From contig JADFQE010000013.1 of NCBI GenBank assembly GCA_022561985.1, positions 1 to 34,911 on the forward strand: DNA of 34,911 nucleotides, given 5' to 3'. The notes under the pieces were generated by a model. The model did not search any database. It saw nothing but the letters and a program-made list of their open reading frames with translations, and had not been told where the DNA came from. This document shows positions 15,885-23,810 of this stretch, piece after piece (within the stretch, counting starts at the first letter, position 1; every line of letters begins with the position of its first letter). The translations under genes and the position numbers were made by a program. This DNA is from Chloroflexota bacterium (GTDB taxonomy: Bacteria; Chloroflexota; Dehalococcoidia; Lucifugimonadales; Australimonadaceae).

Positions 15885-15962
15885 TTCACAAGCGGGCTCG
15901 ACGGGGCCGTGGGGCTGCGGACGCCACCCGGAGCGGTGCGCACATCCGGCGCCGCGCGGCGC

Positions 15963-16355
15963 TCAGCCCATGAGCACGAAGCGCGGGGTGAGCATCGCCC
16001 GGATGACGTCTCCGCGGGCGACCACGCCGACCAGCCGCCCCTCCGAGGTCACGGGGACGCGGATGATCTGCTCGGTGTCCAGCGTCTCCATGACCGTCTC
16101 GACGTCCTCCTCGGCATCGACGGTGATGACGTCGGACGTCATGATCTCGGCGGCGAGTGTCACCTCCAGGTCCCTGCCCGCGCGGATCGCCCGGATCAGG
16201 TCAAGCTCGGTGACGATCCCGATGAGCGCACCGGCATGGTCCACGATGGGGAAGCCGCTGATCCTGCTCATCAGGAGGTTGACGGCGACCTCACGGGCGG
16301 TGGTCGTCGGCGTCGCCGAGTAGACGGGGCGTTGCATCACATCTGCGACTTTCAT
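15963..16355 (-). CDS. Two-CBS-domain protein
   Basis: This 130-aa protein consists of a tandem CBS pair (Bateman module). CBS 1 spans about 1-58 (MKVADVMQRPVYSATP..., GFPIVDHAGALIGIVTE). CBS 2 spans about 70-124 (IMTSDVITVDAEED, RVPVTSEGRLVGVVARGD). Such modules bind adenosine nucleotides such as AMP, ATP or NAD-type ligands and work as energy sensors. GGAGGAA upstream of the ATG fixes the start. It begins 42 bases after the histidine kinase stop, so kinase and CBS protein probably form one operon. Confidence 0.9.
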   Translation of the reverse strand: MKVADVMQRPVYSATPTTTAREVAVNLLMSRISGFPIVDHAGALIGIVTELDLIRAIRAGRDLEVTLAAEIMTSDVITVDAEEDVETVMETLDTEQIIRVPVTSEGRLVGVVARGDVIRAMLTPRFVLMG

Positions 16356-16397
16356 GGGTGTTCCTCCGGTCTTACGATTTCGCGTGGGGACTGTCTG

Positions 16398-17777
16398 CTA
16401 CCGAGAGCGCTCGCGCGCGGCGCCCGGGCGCAGTGCGCCCATCGCGGAGGGGCCACCCATGAACTCCTGGATCCGGTCGTACGGCGGCAGGATCGCGAAG
16501 GGTGGCTCCTCGTCGGGACGCGGCGCGGCGGTGGGGAGCGAGAAGGAGAAGGTCGATCCGCGGCCGCGCCTGCCGCGGACCCATATGTCCCCGCCCATGA
16601 GCTCGACCAAGGACCTGACGACATGGAGGCCGACCCCCGTCCCGCGGATGTTGGCCGTCTCCGCCGTCCGCACCCGCTCGAACATCTCGAACAGCCGGGT
16701 GCGGTCGGCCGGGGCGATGCCGATCCCCTCGTCGCTCACGGAGGTGACGACCCGGCCCCTGGGCGCATCCAGCCTGAACGAGATCGAGACGCGCCCGCCG
16801 GCCGGGCTGTATTTGACGGCGTTGTCGACGAGGTTGACGAGGATCTGGTGGACCTTGTCCCGGTCGGCGAGGACCACCGGGAGGTTCTTGCCGGGCGCGA
16901 CCGTGATCCGGTGGATCGGCGAGCCCACCCCCTGGCCGCGGACCACCTCGGCGGCCAGCGCGCCCAGCGCGACGGGCTGCGGGTTCACCCGCACGATGCC
17001 CGAATTGACGCGCGCGACGTCGAGGAGCTCATCGAGTATCTCCGTGAGACGCTTGCTCTCGGCGTTGATCAGACCGAACCACTCCCGGCGCACCTCGGGG
17101 CCCGGCTCGTCCATCAGCAGCAGCTCGGAGTAGCCCATCAGCGTGGTCATCGGCGTCCGCAGCTCGTGCGACGCGATGGAGACGAAATTGTCGACGCGCG
17201 TGCGGGTGGCCCGCTCGACCTCGAGGGACTCGCGGAGCTGCGCGTTCTCGATCAGCGCGCCGAGGGCCCCGGCGATCGCGGTGAGCAGGTCGACCCGTTC
17301 CGGGGAGAAGAAGCCGGGCGTGGCCGAGCCGACATCGAGCACGCCCGAGACCGTCTCCCCGGAGAGCAGCGGCAGCGCGACGGAGGAGCGCACGCCGCGC
17401 CCCTGGATCACCCGGCCCGTCCGCCCTCCCGGCCGGTGGTCGTTCTCGACCACGACCTCTTTGGCCCGGTACGCGCGCTGCGTCGGCCCGCCGCGCCTCG
17501 TGACGGCGGCGGGTGGATGGGTCCGCATGAGCGGCCCGACCGTTGCCACGGTCACGAGGTCGCCCGATCCGGGCTCGGGCAGACGCAGCACGGCGCGGTC
17601 CGCATCGACGACCTCGAGCATCACCTCGAGCATCTTGCGGGCGTTGTCCCGGAAGCGGCCGGGGGCGCCCAGCAAGCTGGCGATGCGGAACAGCGCCTGG
17701 AGCTGCGCGGTCCGTCCGCTCCCGGCCGGCGGCGCCGGCTCATCGGGAGACCAGGACGCTGGGGATGCTGCCTGCAC
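16398..17777 (-). CDS. GAF-domain sensor histidine kinase
   Basis: This 459-aa soluble kinase has an N-terminal GAF domain (about 25-185), then a HisKA domain with phosphoacceptor H204 in ASHELRTPMTTL. An HATPase domain follows with DNAVKYS, DEGIGIA and GTGVGLHVV. It lacks transmembrane helices, so it should sense a cytoplasmic ligand or redox state. The start is GTG at 17777 with GGAG upstream. No response regulator is adjacent, so its partner must be encoded elsewhere. A CBS-domain protein follows at once. Confidence 0.92.
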   Translation of the reverse strand: MQAASPASWSPDEPAPPAGSGRTAQLQALFRIASLLGAPGRFRDNARKMLEVMLEVVDADRAVLRLPEPGSGDLVTVATVGPLMRTHPPAAVTRRGGPTQRAYRAKEVVVENDHRPGGRTGRVIQGRGVRSSVALPLLSGETVSGVLDVGSATPGFFSPERVDLLTAIAGALGALIENAQLRESLEVERATRTRVDNFVSIASHELRTPMTTLMGYSELLLMDEPGPEVRREWFGLINAESKRLTEILDELLDVARVNSGIVRVNPQPVALGALAAEVVRGQGVGSPIHRITVAPGKNLPVVLADRDKVHQILVNLVDNAVKYSPAGGRVSISFRLDAPRGRVVTSVSDEGIGIAPADRTRLFEMFERVRTAETANIRGTGVGLHVVRSLVELMGGDIWVRGRRGRGSTFSFSLPTAAPRPDEEPPFAILPPYDRIQEFMGGPSAMGALRPGAARERSR

Positions 17778-17939
17778 GTTTCACTCCACGCCGGGGAGTG
17801 CGCATCGGTCCCGGCGCAGATCCCAGCGTAGCCGGGACAGGACCGCGCCGATTGCGGGCGCCCACCCCAATGGCAGGGGTGCAAGCATGCAATCGGCACG
17901 CTTCGGCCAGCCCGTGCGCGAGCCAGGGAGCGTGGGGGG

Positions 17940-18365
17940 CTAGGAGCCGACGGTGAGCTCGGCGCTCATGCCCGCCGCCGTGTGGCCGCTGATGGGGCAC
18001 ACCAGCCAGTAGCTACCGGGATCGAGAGACACCTGGAGCGCGTCGGTGCCGTCCGCCCGGATGTTCCCCGTCCTCCCGATCAGCTCCCCGCCGTCGATGG
18101 AGTCGCCGCTCAGGGACCCGCCCCGGTAGATGGCGAGCTGATGGACCGTCCCGCCGCCGTTGGTGACGTTGAAGCGCACCTCGCCGCGCCCGACCGACGC
18201 TTCCGCGCCGACGGCCCATTCGCTGAGCGCCACGGCAACCTCGAAATCGGGCGTCACGGACGGCTCCTCCGTCGTCGTCGTCGCCGCCGTCGTCTCACCA
18301 TAGCCGCAAGCGCCAGCGACGAGCAGCAACGCGAGCAGGCCGGCCATCACCTTCAAAGAGCGCAT
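17940..18365 (-). CDS. Cupredoxin-like lipoprotein
   Basis: This 141-aa exported protein has a signal peptide and a lipobox ending in GAC with C20, then a Thr/Ala-rich linker. The rest is a plastocyanin-like beta domain. The likely type 1 copper ligands are H75 (GTVHQL), C123, H128 and M133 in CPISGHTAAGM. The spacing fits a blue-copper electron carrier or nitrosocyanin-like fold. The ATG at 18365 is preferred because AAGGAGGGG directly precedes it. The GTG at 18380 lies within that ribosome site. It may carry electrons at the membrane surface or bind copper. It ends 162 bases before the histidine kinase gene on the same strand. Confidence 0.85.
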   Translation of the reverse strand: MRSLKVMAGLLALLLVAGACGYGETTAATTTTEEPSVTPDFEVAVALSEWAVGAEASVGRGEVRFNVTNGGGTVHQLAIYRGGSLSGDSIDGGELIGRTGNIRADGTDALQVSLDPGSYWLVCPISGHTAAGMSAELTVGS

Positions 18366-18562
18366 CTTCCCCTCCTTCACGAACGAACATCACCGCGAAG
18401 ACTCACGCGCGACAGCGCCGCGCCGCACATCGGGTCATACGGGCCGAACGGGGCCAGGCGCGTTGTGGGGCGCGAGGCTCGGGCGGCCGGAGCATCCACA
18501 CGCCCCCGCGCGCCGGTCCGGCTCACGGCCCAAGATCAGGCCCAAGGGTCAGAGAGAAAGCT

Positions 18563-18639
<77 letters not shown>

Positions 18640-18648
18640 GCGCCAACC

Positions 18649-18678
18649 ATGTTATGCAAGCGACCGCATGGCGGTCAA
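18649..18678 (-). promoter_or_regulatory. Probable tRNA-Lys promoter with overlapping inverted repeat
   Basis: On the minus strand TTGACC (plus 18673-18678) and TAACAT (plus 18649-18654) are 18 bases apart. This places transcription start just before the tRNA. A perfect dyad, GACCGC-ATG-GCGGTC at 18662-18676, overlaps the -35 box. Confidence 0.55.
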
Positions 18679-18703
18679 TGCGCGGCGCTCGGCGGGCGCG
18701 CCG

Positions 18704-18733
18704 TTGACTCTCCCCGGAGCACGCCCCTAGACT
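18704..18733 (+). promoter_or_regulatory. Sigma-70-type promoter of the MFS gene
   Basis: TTGACT at 18704-18709 and TAGACT at 18728-18733 are separated by 18 bases. Transcription would begin near 18740, about 68 bases before the preferred ATG at 18808. This argues against the upstream ATG at 18649. Confidence 0.6.
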
Positions 18734-18807
18734 GGGCCCGCCCCCATCCGGCAGGAGTTCCCAGCCCAAGCGCGGGCGCCGCCTCCACGGGCGCCGCGCG
18801 GGCGCGT

Positions 18808-20103
18808 ATGCAACGCTCAGACCCCACCGCCGGCTCAACTCCAGAGTCCCGAAAGGGCCAGGAGCCCCGCCGGGCGACCGGCTGGGCCCAGACCTTCGAG
18901 GCGCTCCGTTACCGCAACTACCGGCTGCTGTGGACCAGCACGCTGCTGATCAGCGGCGGCAACTGGCTCCAGCAGGTCACCCTCGGGTGGCTGGCCTACG
19001 AGCTCACGAGGTCCCCGCTCCAGGTCGGCATCATCATGGGGCTGCGCACGCTCCCCCTGCTGCTCTCGCCGCTGACCGGCGTGCTGGCGGACCGCTTCGA
19101 GCGGCGCCTCATACTGCTGATCGACCAGGCCGTCCTCGTCGTCCTCGCGGTGGGCTTCGCCTCCCTGCTGCTCTTCGGGGAGCCCGAGCCGTGGCACCTG
19201 TACGTCTTCGCGGTGGCGGTTGGGCTGGCGTGGGCGACGAACAACCCCGTGCGCCAGGCGCTCGTCGCCAACTCGGTGCCCAAGACGAGCCTGATGAACG
19301 CGGTCGCGCTCAACTCGGTTGCCTTCAACCTGATGCGGACCGTCGGGCCGGCGGTCGGCGGCGCGTTCATCGTCGCCTTCGGGCCCGGCGTGAACTTCAT
19401 GCTCCAGGCGTTCCTCTACATCCTCGTGTTCGCGCTGATGATCCCGTTCCGGCCCGTCTACGCGACGGCCGACCGCGAGGAGGCCCGGAGCGCGCCGATC
19501 CTCCGCAGCATGGGCGAGGGCTTCCGGTACGTCGCGCACGAGCCGACGACGCTGATCGTCACGGCGGTGACCCTGCTGATGACGCTCACGATGATGTCCT
19601 TCGTGATGAACCAGCTCCCGGTCTACGCCGCGGAGGTCCTGGGCGCCCGCGGAGGGAACGTGCTGGGGCTGCTGCTCATGTCCATGGGCATCGGCGGCTT
19701 CACGGGCACGATCCTCATGGCGCGCTTCGGCAACTACGAGCGCAAGGGGCTGATCATGATCTTCGGCGTCGTGGGCGCGGGGCTCGCCATCCTGGCGCTG
19801 GCCCTCGCGAGCGTCCTCTGGCAGGCGATGGCTGCGCTCATCGTGCAGCAGGCGTTCATCATGGTGGTGATGACGACGAACAACACCATCGTCCAGACCA
19901 TCACGCCCGATGCGATCCGCGGCCGGGTGATCGGCGTCTACATGATGGAGATCGGCATGATACCGATCGGCGGGGTGGCCGCCGGAGCCATCGCCAGCCG
20001 CTTCGGCGTCGAGACGGCGTTCGTGGTGGGCGCGACCGCGGGGCTCGTCGCGATCGGGCTATTCGCGGCCTTCGTCCCCCGGCTCCGGCAGCTGCGCCTC
20101 TAA
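18808..20103 (+). CDS. MFS transporter, MFS_3 type
   Basis: This 431-aa major facilitator of the EntS-like efflux type has helices beginning after FEALRYRNYRLLW. The motif GVLADRFERRLIL follows helix 2, NNPVRQALV lies between helices 4 and 5, and PDAIRGRVIG sits in the second half. The in-frame ATG at 18649 would add 53 residues without similarity and lies upstream of the promoter, so ATG 18808 is chosen. The stop overlaps the selA stop by 3 bases in convergent orientation. Substrate unknown. Confidence 0.88.
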   Translation: MQRSDPTAGSTPESRKGQEPRRATGWAQTFEALRYRNYRLLWTSTLLISGGNWLQQVTLGWLAYELTRSPLQVGIIMGLRTLPLLLSPLTGVLADRFERRLILLIDQAVLVVLAVGFASLLLFGEPEPWHLYVFAVAVGLAWATNNPVRQALVANSVPKTSLMNAVALNSVAFNLMRTVGPAVGGAFIVAFGPGVNFMLQAFLYILVFALMIPFRPVYATADREEARSAPILRSMGEGFRYVAHEPTTLIVTAVTLLMTLTMMSFVMNQLPVYAAEVLGARGGNVLGLLLMSMGIGGFTGTILMARFGNYERKGLIMIFGVVGAGLAILALALASVLWQAMAALIVQQAFIMVVMTTNNTIVQTITPDAIRGRVIGVYMMEIGMIPIGGVAAGAIASRFGVETAFVVGATAGLVAIGLFAAFVPRLRQLRL

Positions 20104-21488
20104 CCCAATGCGCGGGAGACGGCGACGGCGAGCTCGGCGTCGCGCCCCGGCGGGACCGTGCGCGGGTCCAGCAGCACGCGGCCGTCCTCGATCCGCGCGA
20201 CGATGGGCGGCTCGCCCGTGCGCAGACGCCTCGTCAGCTCCTCGGCGCCGCCCGGCACGTCCTTCGCGTCCAGCACGACGAGGCGCGTCTCGAGCTCGTC
20301 GCCGGGGAGGCTCCCGCCGCCGAGGGCCGAGGTCCCGGGCTGCACGCTGGCCCGCTTGCCGATCAAGCTCGCGAGCGCGCCGGCCCGCGCGGCCAGCTCG
20401 TCGGCGCTCACGCCGATCATGCGCCAGACGGGCAGCGCCTCGGCCGCCTCGCCGCGGACGTAGTGCAGCAGCGTCGCGTGGAGCGCGGCCAGCGTCAGCT
20501 TGTCGGCGCGCAGCGCCCGGGCGAGCGGGTGCGCGGCGAGCCGGTCCACCAGCGCGGCCGACCCCACGACGATCCCCGCCTGCGGCCCGCCCAGGAGCTT
20601 GTCGCCGGAGAAGAAGACGAGGCTCGCCCCCGCCGCGAGGCTCTCCTGGGGCGTCGTCTCGTGCGTCAGGCCGTAGGCGGCCGTGTCCAGCAGCGCGCCG
20701 CTGCCGAGGTCGTGCAGCAGCGGGATGCCGTGGGTGCGCGCGACGGCGGCGACCTCGCCGAGCCCGGCCTCGTGGGTGAAGCCGACGACCTGGAAGTTGC
20801 TGCGGTGCACCACCAGCAGCGCCCCCGTCTCCGGGGTGACGGCGCGCTCGTAGTCGTGGGCGTAGGTCCGGTTGACGGTGCCCACCTCCACGAGGCGCGC
20901 GCCGCTTTGCGCCAGCACGTCGGGGATGCGGAAGCCGCCGCCGATCTCGCTGGCCTCGCCCCGCGAGACGACGACCTCCCGGCCCGATGCCACGGCCGCG
21001 AGCCCGAGCAGCATGGCGCCGGCGTTGTTGTTGAGCGTGATCCCGGCCTCGGCTCCGATGAGCTGACGCAGCAGGTCGGCGATGGCCGCATGGCGCGACC
21101 CGCGCCCGCCGCTCTCGAGGTCCATCTCCAGGTCGGCATAGCCCTCGGCGCTGGCCGCGACCGCGCGGGAGGCCGCTTCGGAGAGCGGCGCACGCCCAAG
21201 GTTGGTGTGCAGGATGACACCCGTGGCGTTGATGACGGGCGTCGGCCACGCCCCCGCCCGCTCCTCCAGCCGCGCGGCGACGGCGCGCGCGACGCCGTCG
21301 GAGGACGGCACGCTCCCACCACCGGCGGCGGCCTCGCGGGCGGTTGCGAGGTCGTCGCGGACCGCATCGACGACGAGGTCGCGCCGGTAGCGCTCGAGCG
21401 CGGCGGCCAGCGCCGGCTCGGCGAGCACGCGGTCGACGCTGGGCAGGGCGCGGAGCGACGCGGCGGGGTTGTCGGCGGCCTGGGACAT
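20100..21488 (-). CDS. selA: L-seryl-tRNA(Sec) selenium transferase
   Basis: This 462-aa PLP enzyme converts seryl-tRNA(Sec) to selenocysteinyl-tRNA(Sec) using selenophosphate. Diagnostic blocks are NATGVILHTNLGRAPL (87-102), LNNNAGAML, the SRGEASEIGGGFRIPD block and FSGDKLLGGPQAG with PLP lysine K297. Length and block order match bacterial SelA. The ATG at 21488 (MSQAADN) is chosen over the longer frame to 21530, because family similarity begins right after it. No selB, selD or tRNA-Sec is in the window. selB often follows selA, but here the convergent MFS gene lies directly downstream. The genome should therefore carry the rest elsewhere. Confidence 0.95.
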   Translation of the reverse strand: MSQAADNPAASLRALPSVDRVLAEPALAAALERYRRDLVVDAVRDDLATAREAAAGGGSVPSSDGVARAVAARLEERAGAWPTPVINATGVILHTNLGRAPLSEAASRAVAASAEGYADLEMDLESGGRGSRHAAIADLLRQLIGAEAGITLNNNAGAMLLGLAAVASGREVVVSRGEASEIGGGFRIPDVLAQSGARLVEVGTVNRTYAHDYERAVTPETGALLVVHRSNFQVVGFTHEAGLGEVAAVARTHGIPLLHDLGSGALLDTAAYGLTHETTPQESLAAGASLVFFSGDKLLGGPQAGIVVGSAALVDRLAAHPLARALRADKLTLAALHATLLHYVRGEAAEALPVWRMIGVSADELAARAGALASLIGKRASVQPGTSALGGGSLPGDELETRLVVLDAKDVPGGAEELTRRLRTGEPPIVARIEDGRVLLDPRTVPPGRDAELAVAVSRALG

Positions 21489-21562
21489 GCGGGCATGATA
21501 CCAGCGGCGCGGGGCGGCGACCGGCCACACGCGGGGTGCTACGATTGCGGCCTCCGCACGGG

Positions 21563-21650
21563 GCCGAGGTGGCGGAACGGGAGACGCGGCGGACTTAAAA
21601 TCCGCTACCGCGCAAGCGGTGTGTGGGTTCGACTCCCACCCTCGGCACCA
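21563..21650 (+). tRNA. tRNA-Leu (UAA), CCA encoded
   Basis: This is a class II tRNA. The acceptor stem GCCGAGG/CCTCGGC has 7 pairs. The anticodon stem GCGGA/TCCGC encloses CTTAAAA with anticodon TAA. A long variable arm, CCGCGCAAGCGG, is followed by T-arm GTGGGTTCGACTCCCAC, discriminator A and CCA. A TACGAT sequence at 21540-21545 could be its -10 box. The 7-base acceptor and TAA anticodon exclude tRNA-Sec despite the neighbouring selA. Confidence 0.96.
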
Positions 21651-21710
21651 ATGGCCTGGTAGGCGAAGCGGGCTCCGGGCTCGCTCCTTCCGCGAACATC
21701 GCTCCGCGCA

Positions 21711-22367
21711 CTAGCGAGTGAAGGCGGCCGACGTCGCCTCACGGACCCCAGCCAGGAGGAATAGCGCGCCGCCCGCCAGCAGGACGAGCCCTCCACCGAG
21801 CGCCGGGACGAGCTCCAGACCAAGCGCCAGCCGGCTGGTCACGGTCCCGGAGTCCAGAGATCCGGCCGCGACGGTGGCCCCGTAGAGGAGAGCGACCCCG
21901 ATCAGGGTCAGGAGCAACCCCAGGGAGAAGACCCAGGCGTATTGCGAGACGGTCAGCGGTGTGACCCGCGACCCGGCCACGCCGCCCTCCCCTCCACCCG
22001 GCCAGCGAGGACGGCCGAAGGCTCGCACCGCCGCCCAGGCGCCGAGGCGGAAGCGATGGCCAACGACGGCAAGCACCTCGAGGAACACGAGGTCTGCCTG
22101 GCGCTTGCTGTATCCGTATCTCTCCCGACCCGCCGGCGTGTAGAGATAGTCGTGCACGACGGCGGCGCGGGCCGTCTTCTTCCATGTCGACATGAGAGCC
22201 CGAGCGGGGCCGGGAACGCTCGCGAAGTCCGTGGGGAAGCCGCTCTCGACCTCGATGACTTCAGGGCTGTCCTTCGACCCGACCCGGTACTCCAGCGGCT
22301 GCGTGAGGGCCCACCCCGTCCCTCTCTGATTCAAGATAACGGAGAGGTCATCCAAGATCCTGGCCAT
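21711..22367 (-). CDS. DUF1353-like protein with two C-terminal membrane helices
   Basis: This is a 218-aa protein. Residues 1-115 fit the DUF1353 family, typical of phage and phage-derived genes, with GFPTDFASVPGPAR (43-56), AAVVHDYLY (68-76) with H72/D73, and ADLVFLEVL. The C-terminal part adds two hydrophobic helices at about 143-165 and 187-207. DUF1353 proteins are usually about 100-150 aa without membrane segments, so this is a fusion or a membrane-anchored variant. The ATG at 22367 has AGGAGGAG upstream. It lies next to tRNA-Leu, a common integration target, but I see no att repeat. Confidence 0.75.
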   Translation of the reverse strand: MARILDDLSVILNQRGTGWALTQPLEYRVGSKDSPEVIEVESGFPTDFASVPGPARALMSTWKKTARAAVVHDYLYTPAGRERYGYSKRQADLVFLEVLAVVGHRFRLGAWAAVRAFGRPRWPGGGEGGVAGSRVTPLTVSQYAWVFSLGLLLTLIGVALLYGATVAAGSLDSGTVTSRLALGLELVPALGGGLVLLAGGALFLLAGVREATSAAFTR

Positions 22368-22516
22368 CGCTCTCCTCCTGTGCCGGGTCCTGTGTCGGGA
22401 TGCGAGATCCCATCGGTCGAACACGACCTTCGCTCCCGCAACGCAAGCGGTATGGCGATCGCAACCCCACCCGGCGGTGGACGACCACCTGCTCCAGGGG
22501 GGATCGGGCGCAACGG

Positions 22517-23689
22517 CTAGGGCACCGGCTTGATCTCAGCGATGCGCTCCAGGCGCTCGGCGGCGAGGCTCTGGGGCACCACCGGCTCAGTGGGACGCTC
22601 GAAGGCGGGGAAGACTTCCTCCGCGAAGAGCCGGATCGAGCGCTCGACGAGATCGGCCGGCATCATGCCGATGCGGTGGTTGGCGACGAAGACGGTGAAG
22701 CCGATACGCGCCTGCTTCTCCGCGATCTGACGCGCGACCGTCTCGGGACTCCCGATCAGGGCGAGCCCTTCGTCGATCCAGAAGTCGTAGGAGTTCCGAG
22801 ACTGCGCGAAGATGCGCGCGTTCGCCCTGCTGTACCGGTTGTTCTCCTTGCCCTTCCCCCGGGGGTGGGTCCCCACCCCGACCCTCGTATCGACGACCAT
22901 CTCCCGGCCGAGGCGCATCGACTCCATCAAGTAGCGCTCGGCCTCCTCCCTGGCCTTGGCGTCCGTCTCCGCGATGTGGACCGGGCGGACGAGCATCTGC
23001 CGGGGCATCGGGCCGGGGTACTCGCACTCCGCCCAGACCTTGCGGTAGTGGGTGAACTTCTCGACCATCTCGTCGTCCGTCGAGACGTTGGAGGCGACGT
23101 CGTAGTTCTGCTCGGCGGCCCACTCGAAGGCGCGGAGGCTGTGCGCCGCGATCCAGATGGGCGGGTGCGGCTTCTGGTAGGGCAGCGGCCGGGGCAGCAT
23201 CTCGTTGAACTTCCAGAACCGCCCGTCGTAGGTCACCTCGGGCAACGTCCAGGCCCGCTCGATGATCTCCAGCGCCTCCTCGCCCATCTCCCTGCGCTGG
23301 TAGAAGTCCAGCCCCATCCTGATGAACTCGTGCTCGGCCATGCCGATCCCGGTCCCGAACTCGACCCGGCCGTGGGAGAGGTGGTCGAGCATCGCCACCT
23401 CCTCTGCGAGCTGGACGGGGTTGTGGAAGGGGAGCACCCAGATCATCGCGCCGATACGGATCCGCTCCGTCTCCCTCGCCACGGCCGCCAGGAACACGCT
23501 GGGGGTGGTGATGGCGCCCACGTAGGAGGCCTGGTGCTCGATGATCCAGTAGTACTGGTAGCCAAGCTCGTCCAGCAGCCGGGCCTCGCGGATGTCCGCG
23601 TCGTAGGCCTCGGCGGCGACCCCGCCATGCCGCTCTTCGATGATCACGGGTCTGAGCGCGGCCCAGGCCCCGAATTCGAGTGTCGTCAT
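22517..23689 (-). CDS. LLM-class flavin-dependent oxidoreductase
   Basis: This 390-aa luciferase-like TIM-barrel monooxygenase needs reduced FMN or F420. Family features are the N-terminal LEFGAWA strand, ARLLDELGYQYYWIIEHQ, HLSHGRVEFGTGIGMAEHEF (the conserved SxGR-type block) and GSPETVARQI near the C-terminus. The ATG at 23689 is preceded by GAGGTAG. It lies 121 bases downstream of the solute-binding lipoprotein on the same strand and may be co-transcribed. Such enzymes cleave C-S, C-N or C-C bonds or oxidise aldehydes. The substrate cannot be told here. Confidence 0.9.
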   Translation of the reverse strand: MTTLEFGAWAALRPVIIEERHGGVAAEAYDADIREARLLDELGYQYYWIIEHQASYVGAITTPSVFLAAVARETERIRIGAMIWVLPFHNPVQLAEEVAMLDHLSHGRVEFGTGIGMAEHEFIRMGLDFYQRREMGEEALEIIERAWTLPEVTYDGRFWKFNEMLPRPLPYQKPHPPIWIAAHSLRAFEWAAEQNYDVASNVSTDDEMVEKFTHYRKVWAECEYPGPMPRQMLVRPVHIAETDAKAREEAERYLMESMRLGREMVVDTRVGVGTHPRGKGKENNRYSRANARIFAQSRNSYDFWIDEGLALIGSPETVARQIAEKQARIGFTVFVANHRIGMMPADLVERSIRLFAEEVFPAFERPTEPVVPQSLAAERLERIAEIKPVP

Positions 23690-23714
23690 GCCACTACCTC
23701 GCTTCGCGCAAGAC

Positions 23715-23745
23715 GTTCACAGCCTGCCCTGAGCCCGTCGAAGGC
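23715..23745. repeat. Possible fragment of a dispersed intergenic repeat
   Basis: The segment CCTGCCCTGAGCCCGTCGAA (from 23723) lies in the gap between the solute-binding and LLM genes. It resembles a short CCTGAGC..GTCGAAGG repeat that I recall from many environmental genomes, including Chloroflexota. Only one copy is in this window, so repeat status is unproven here. Confidence 0.35.
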
Positions 23746-23810
23746 CCAGCGTCACATGTCCCGCGCGCCGGAGCGCTCCGCCCGGTCCGCCAGCGCGATG
23801 CCCCCCATAG

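Noticed and set aside
15828-17831. 667-aa plus-strand open frame opposite the CBS and kinase genes
   Set aside because: Shadow of conserved genes, with biased composition and no ribosome site.
21563-21650. tRNA next to selA considered as tRNA-Sec
   Set aside because: Anticodon is TAA, not TCA, and the acceptor stem has 7 pairs; it is tRNA-Leu.
18930-21662. 910-aa plus-strand open frame
   Set aside because: Runs out of frame through the MFS gene, antisense through selA and into tRNA-Leu; cannot be a real protein gene.
21651-22516. Integrated phage or genomic island at tRNA-Leu
   Set aside because: Only one phage-associated domain; no integrase, no other phage gene and no second copy of the tRNA 3' end in view.
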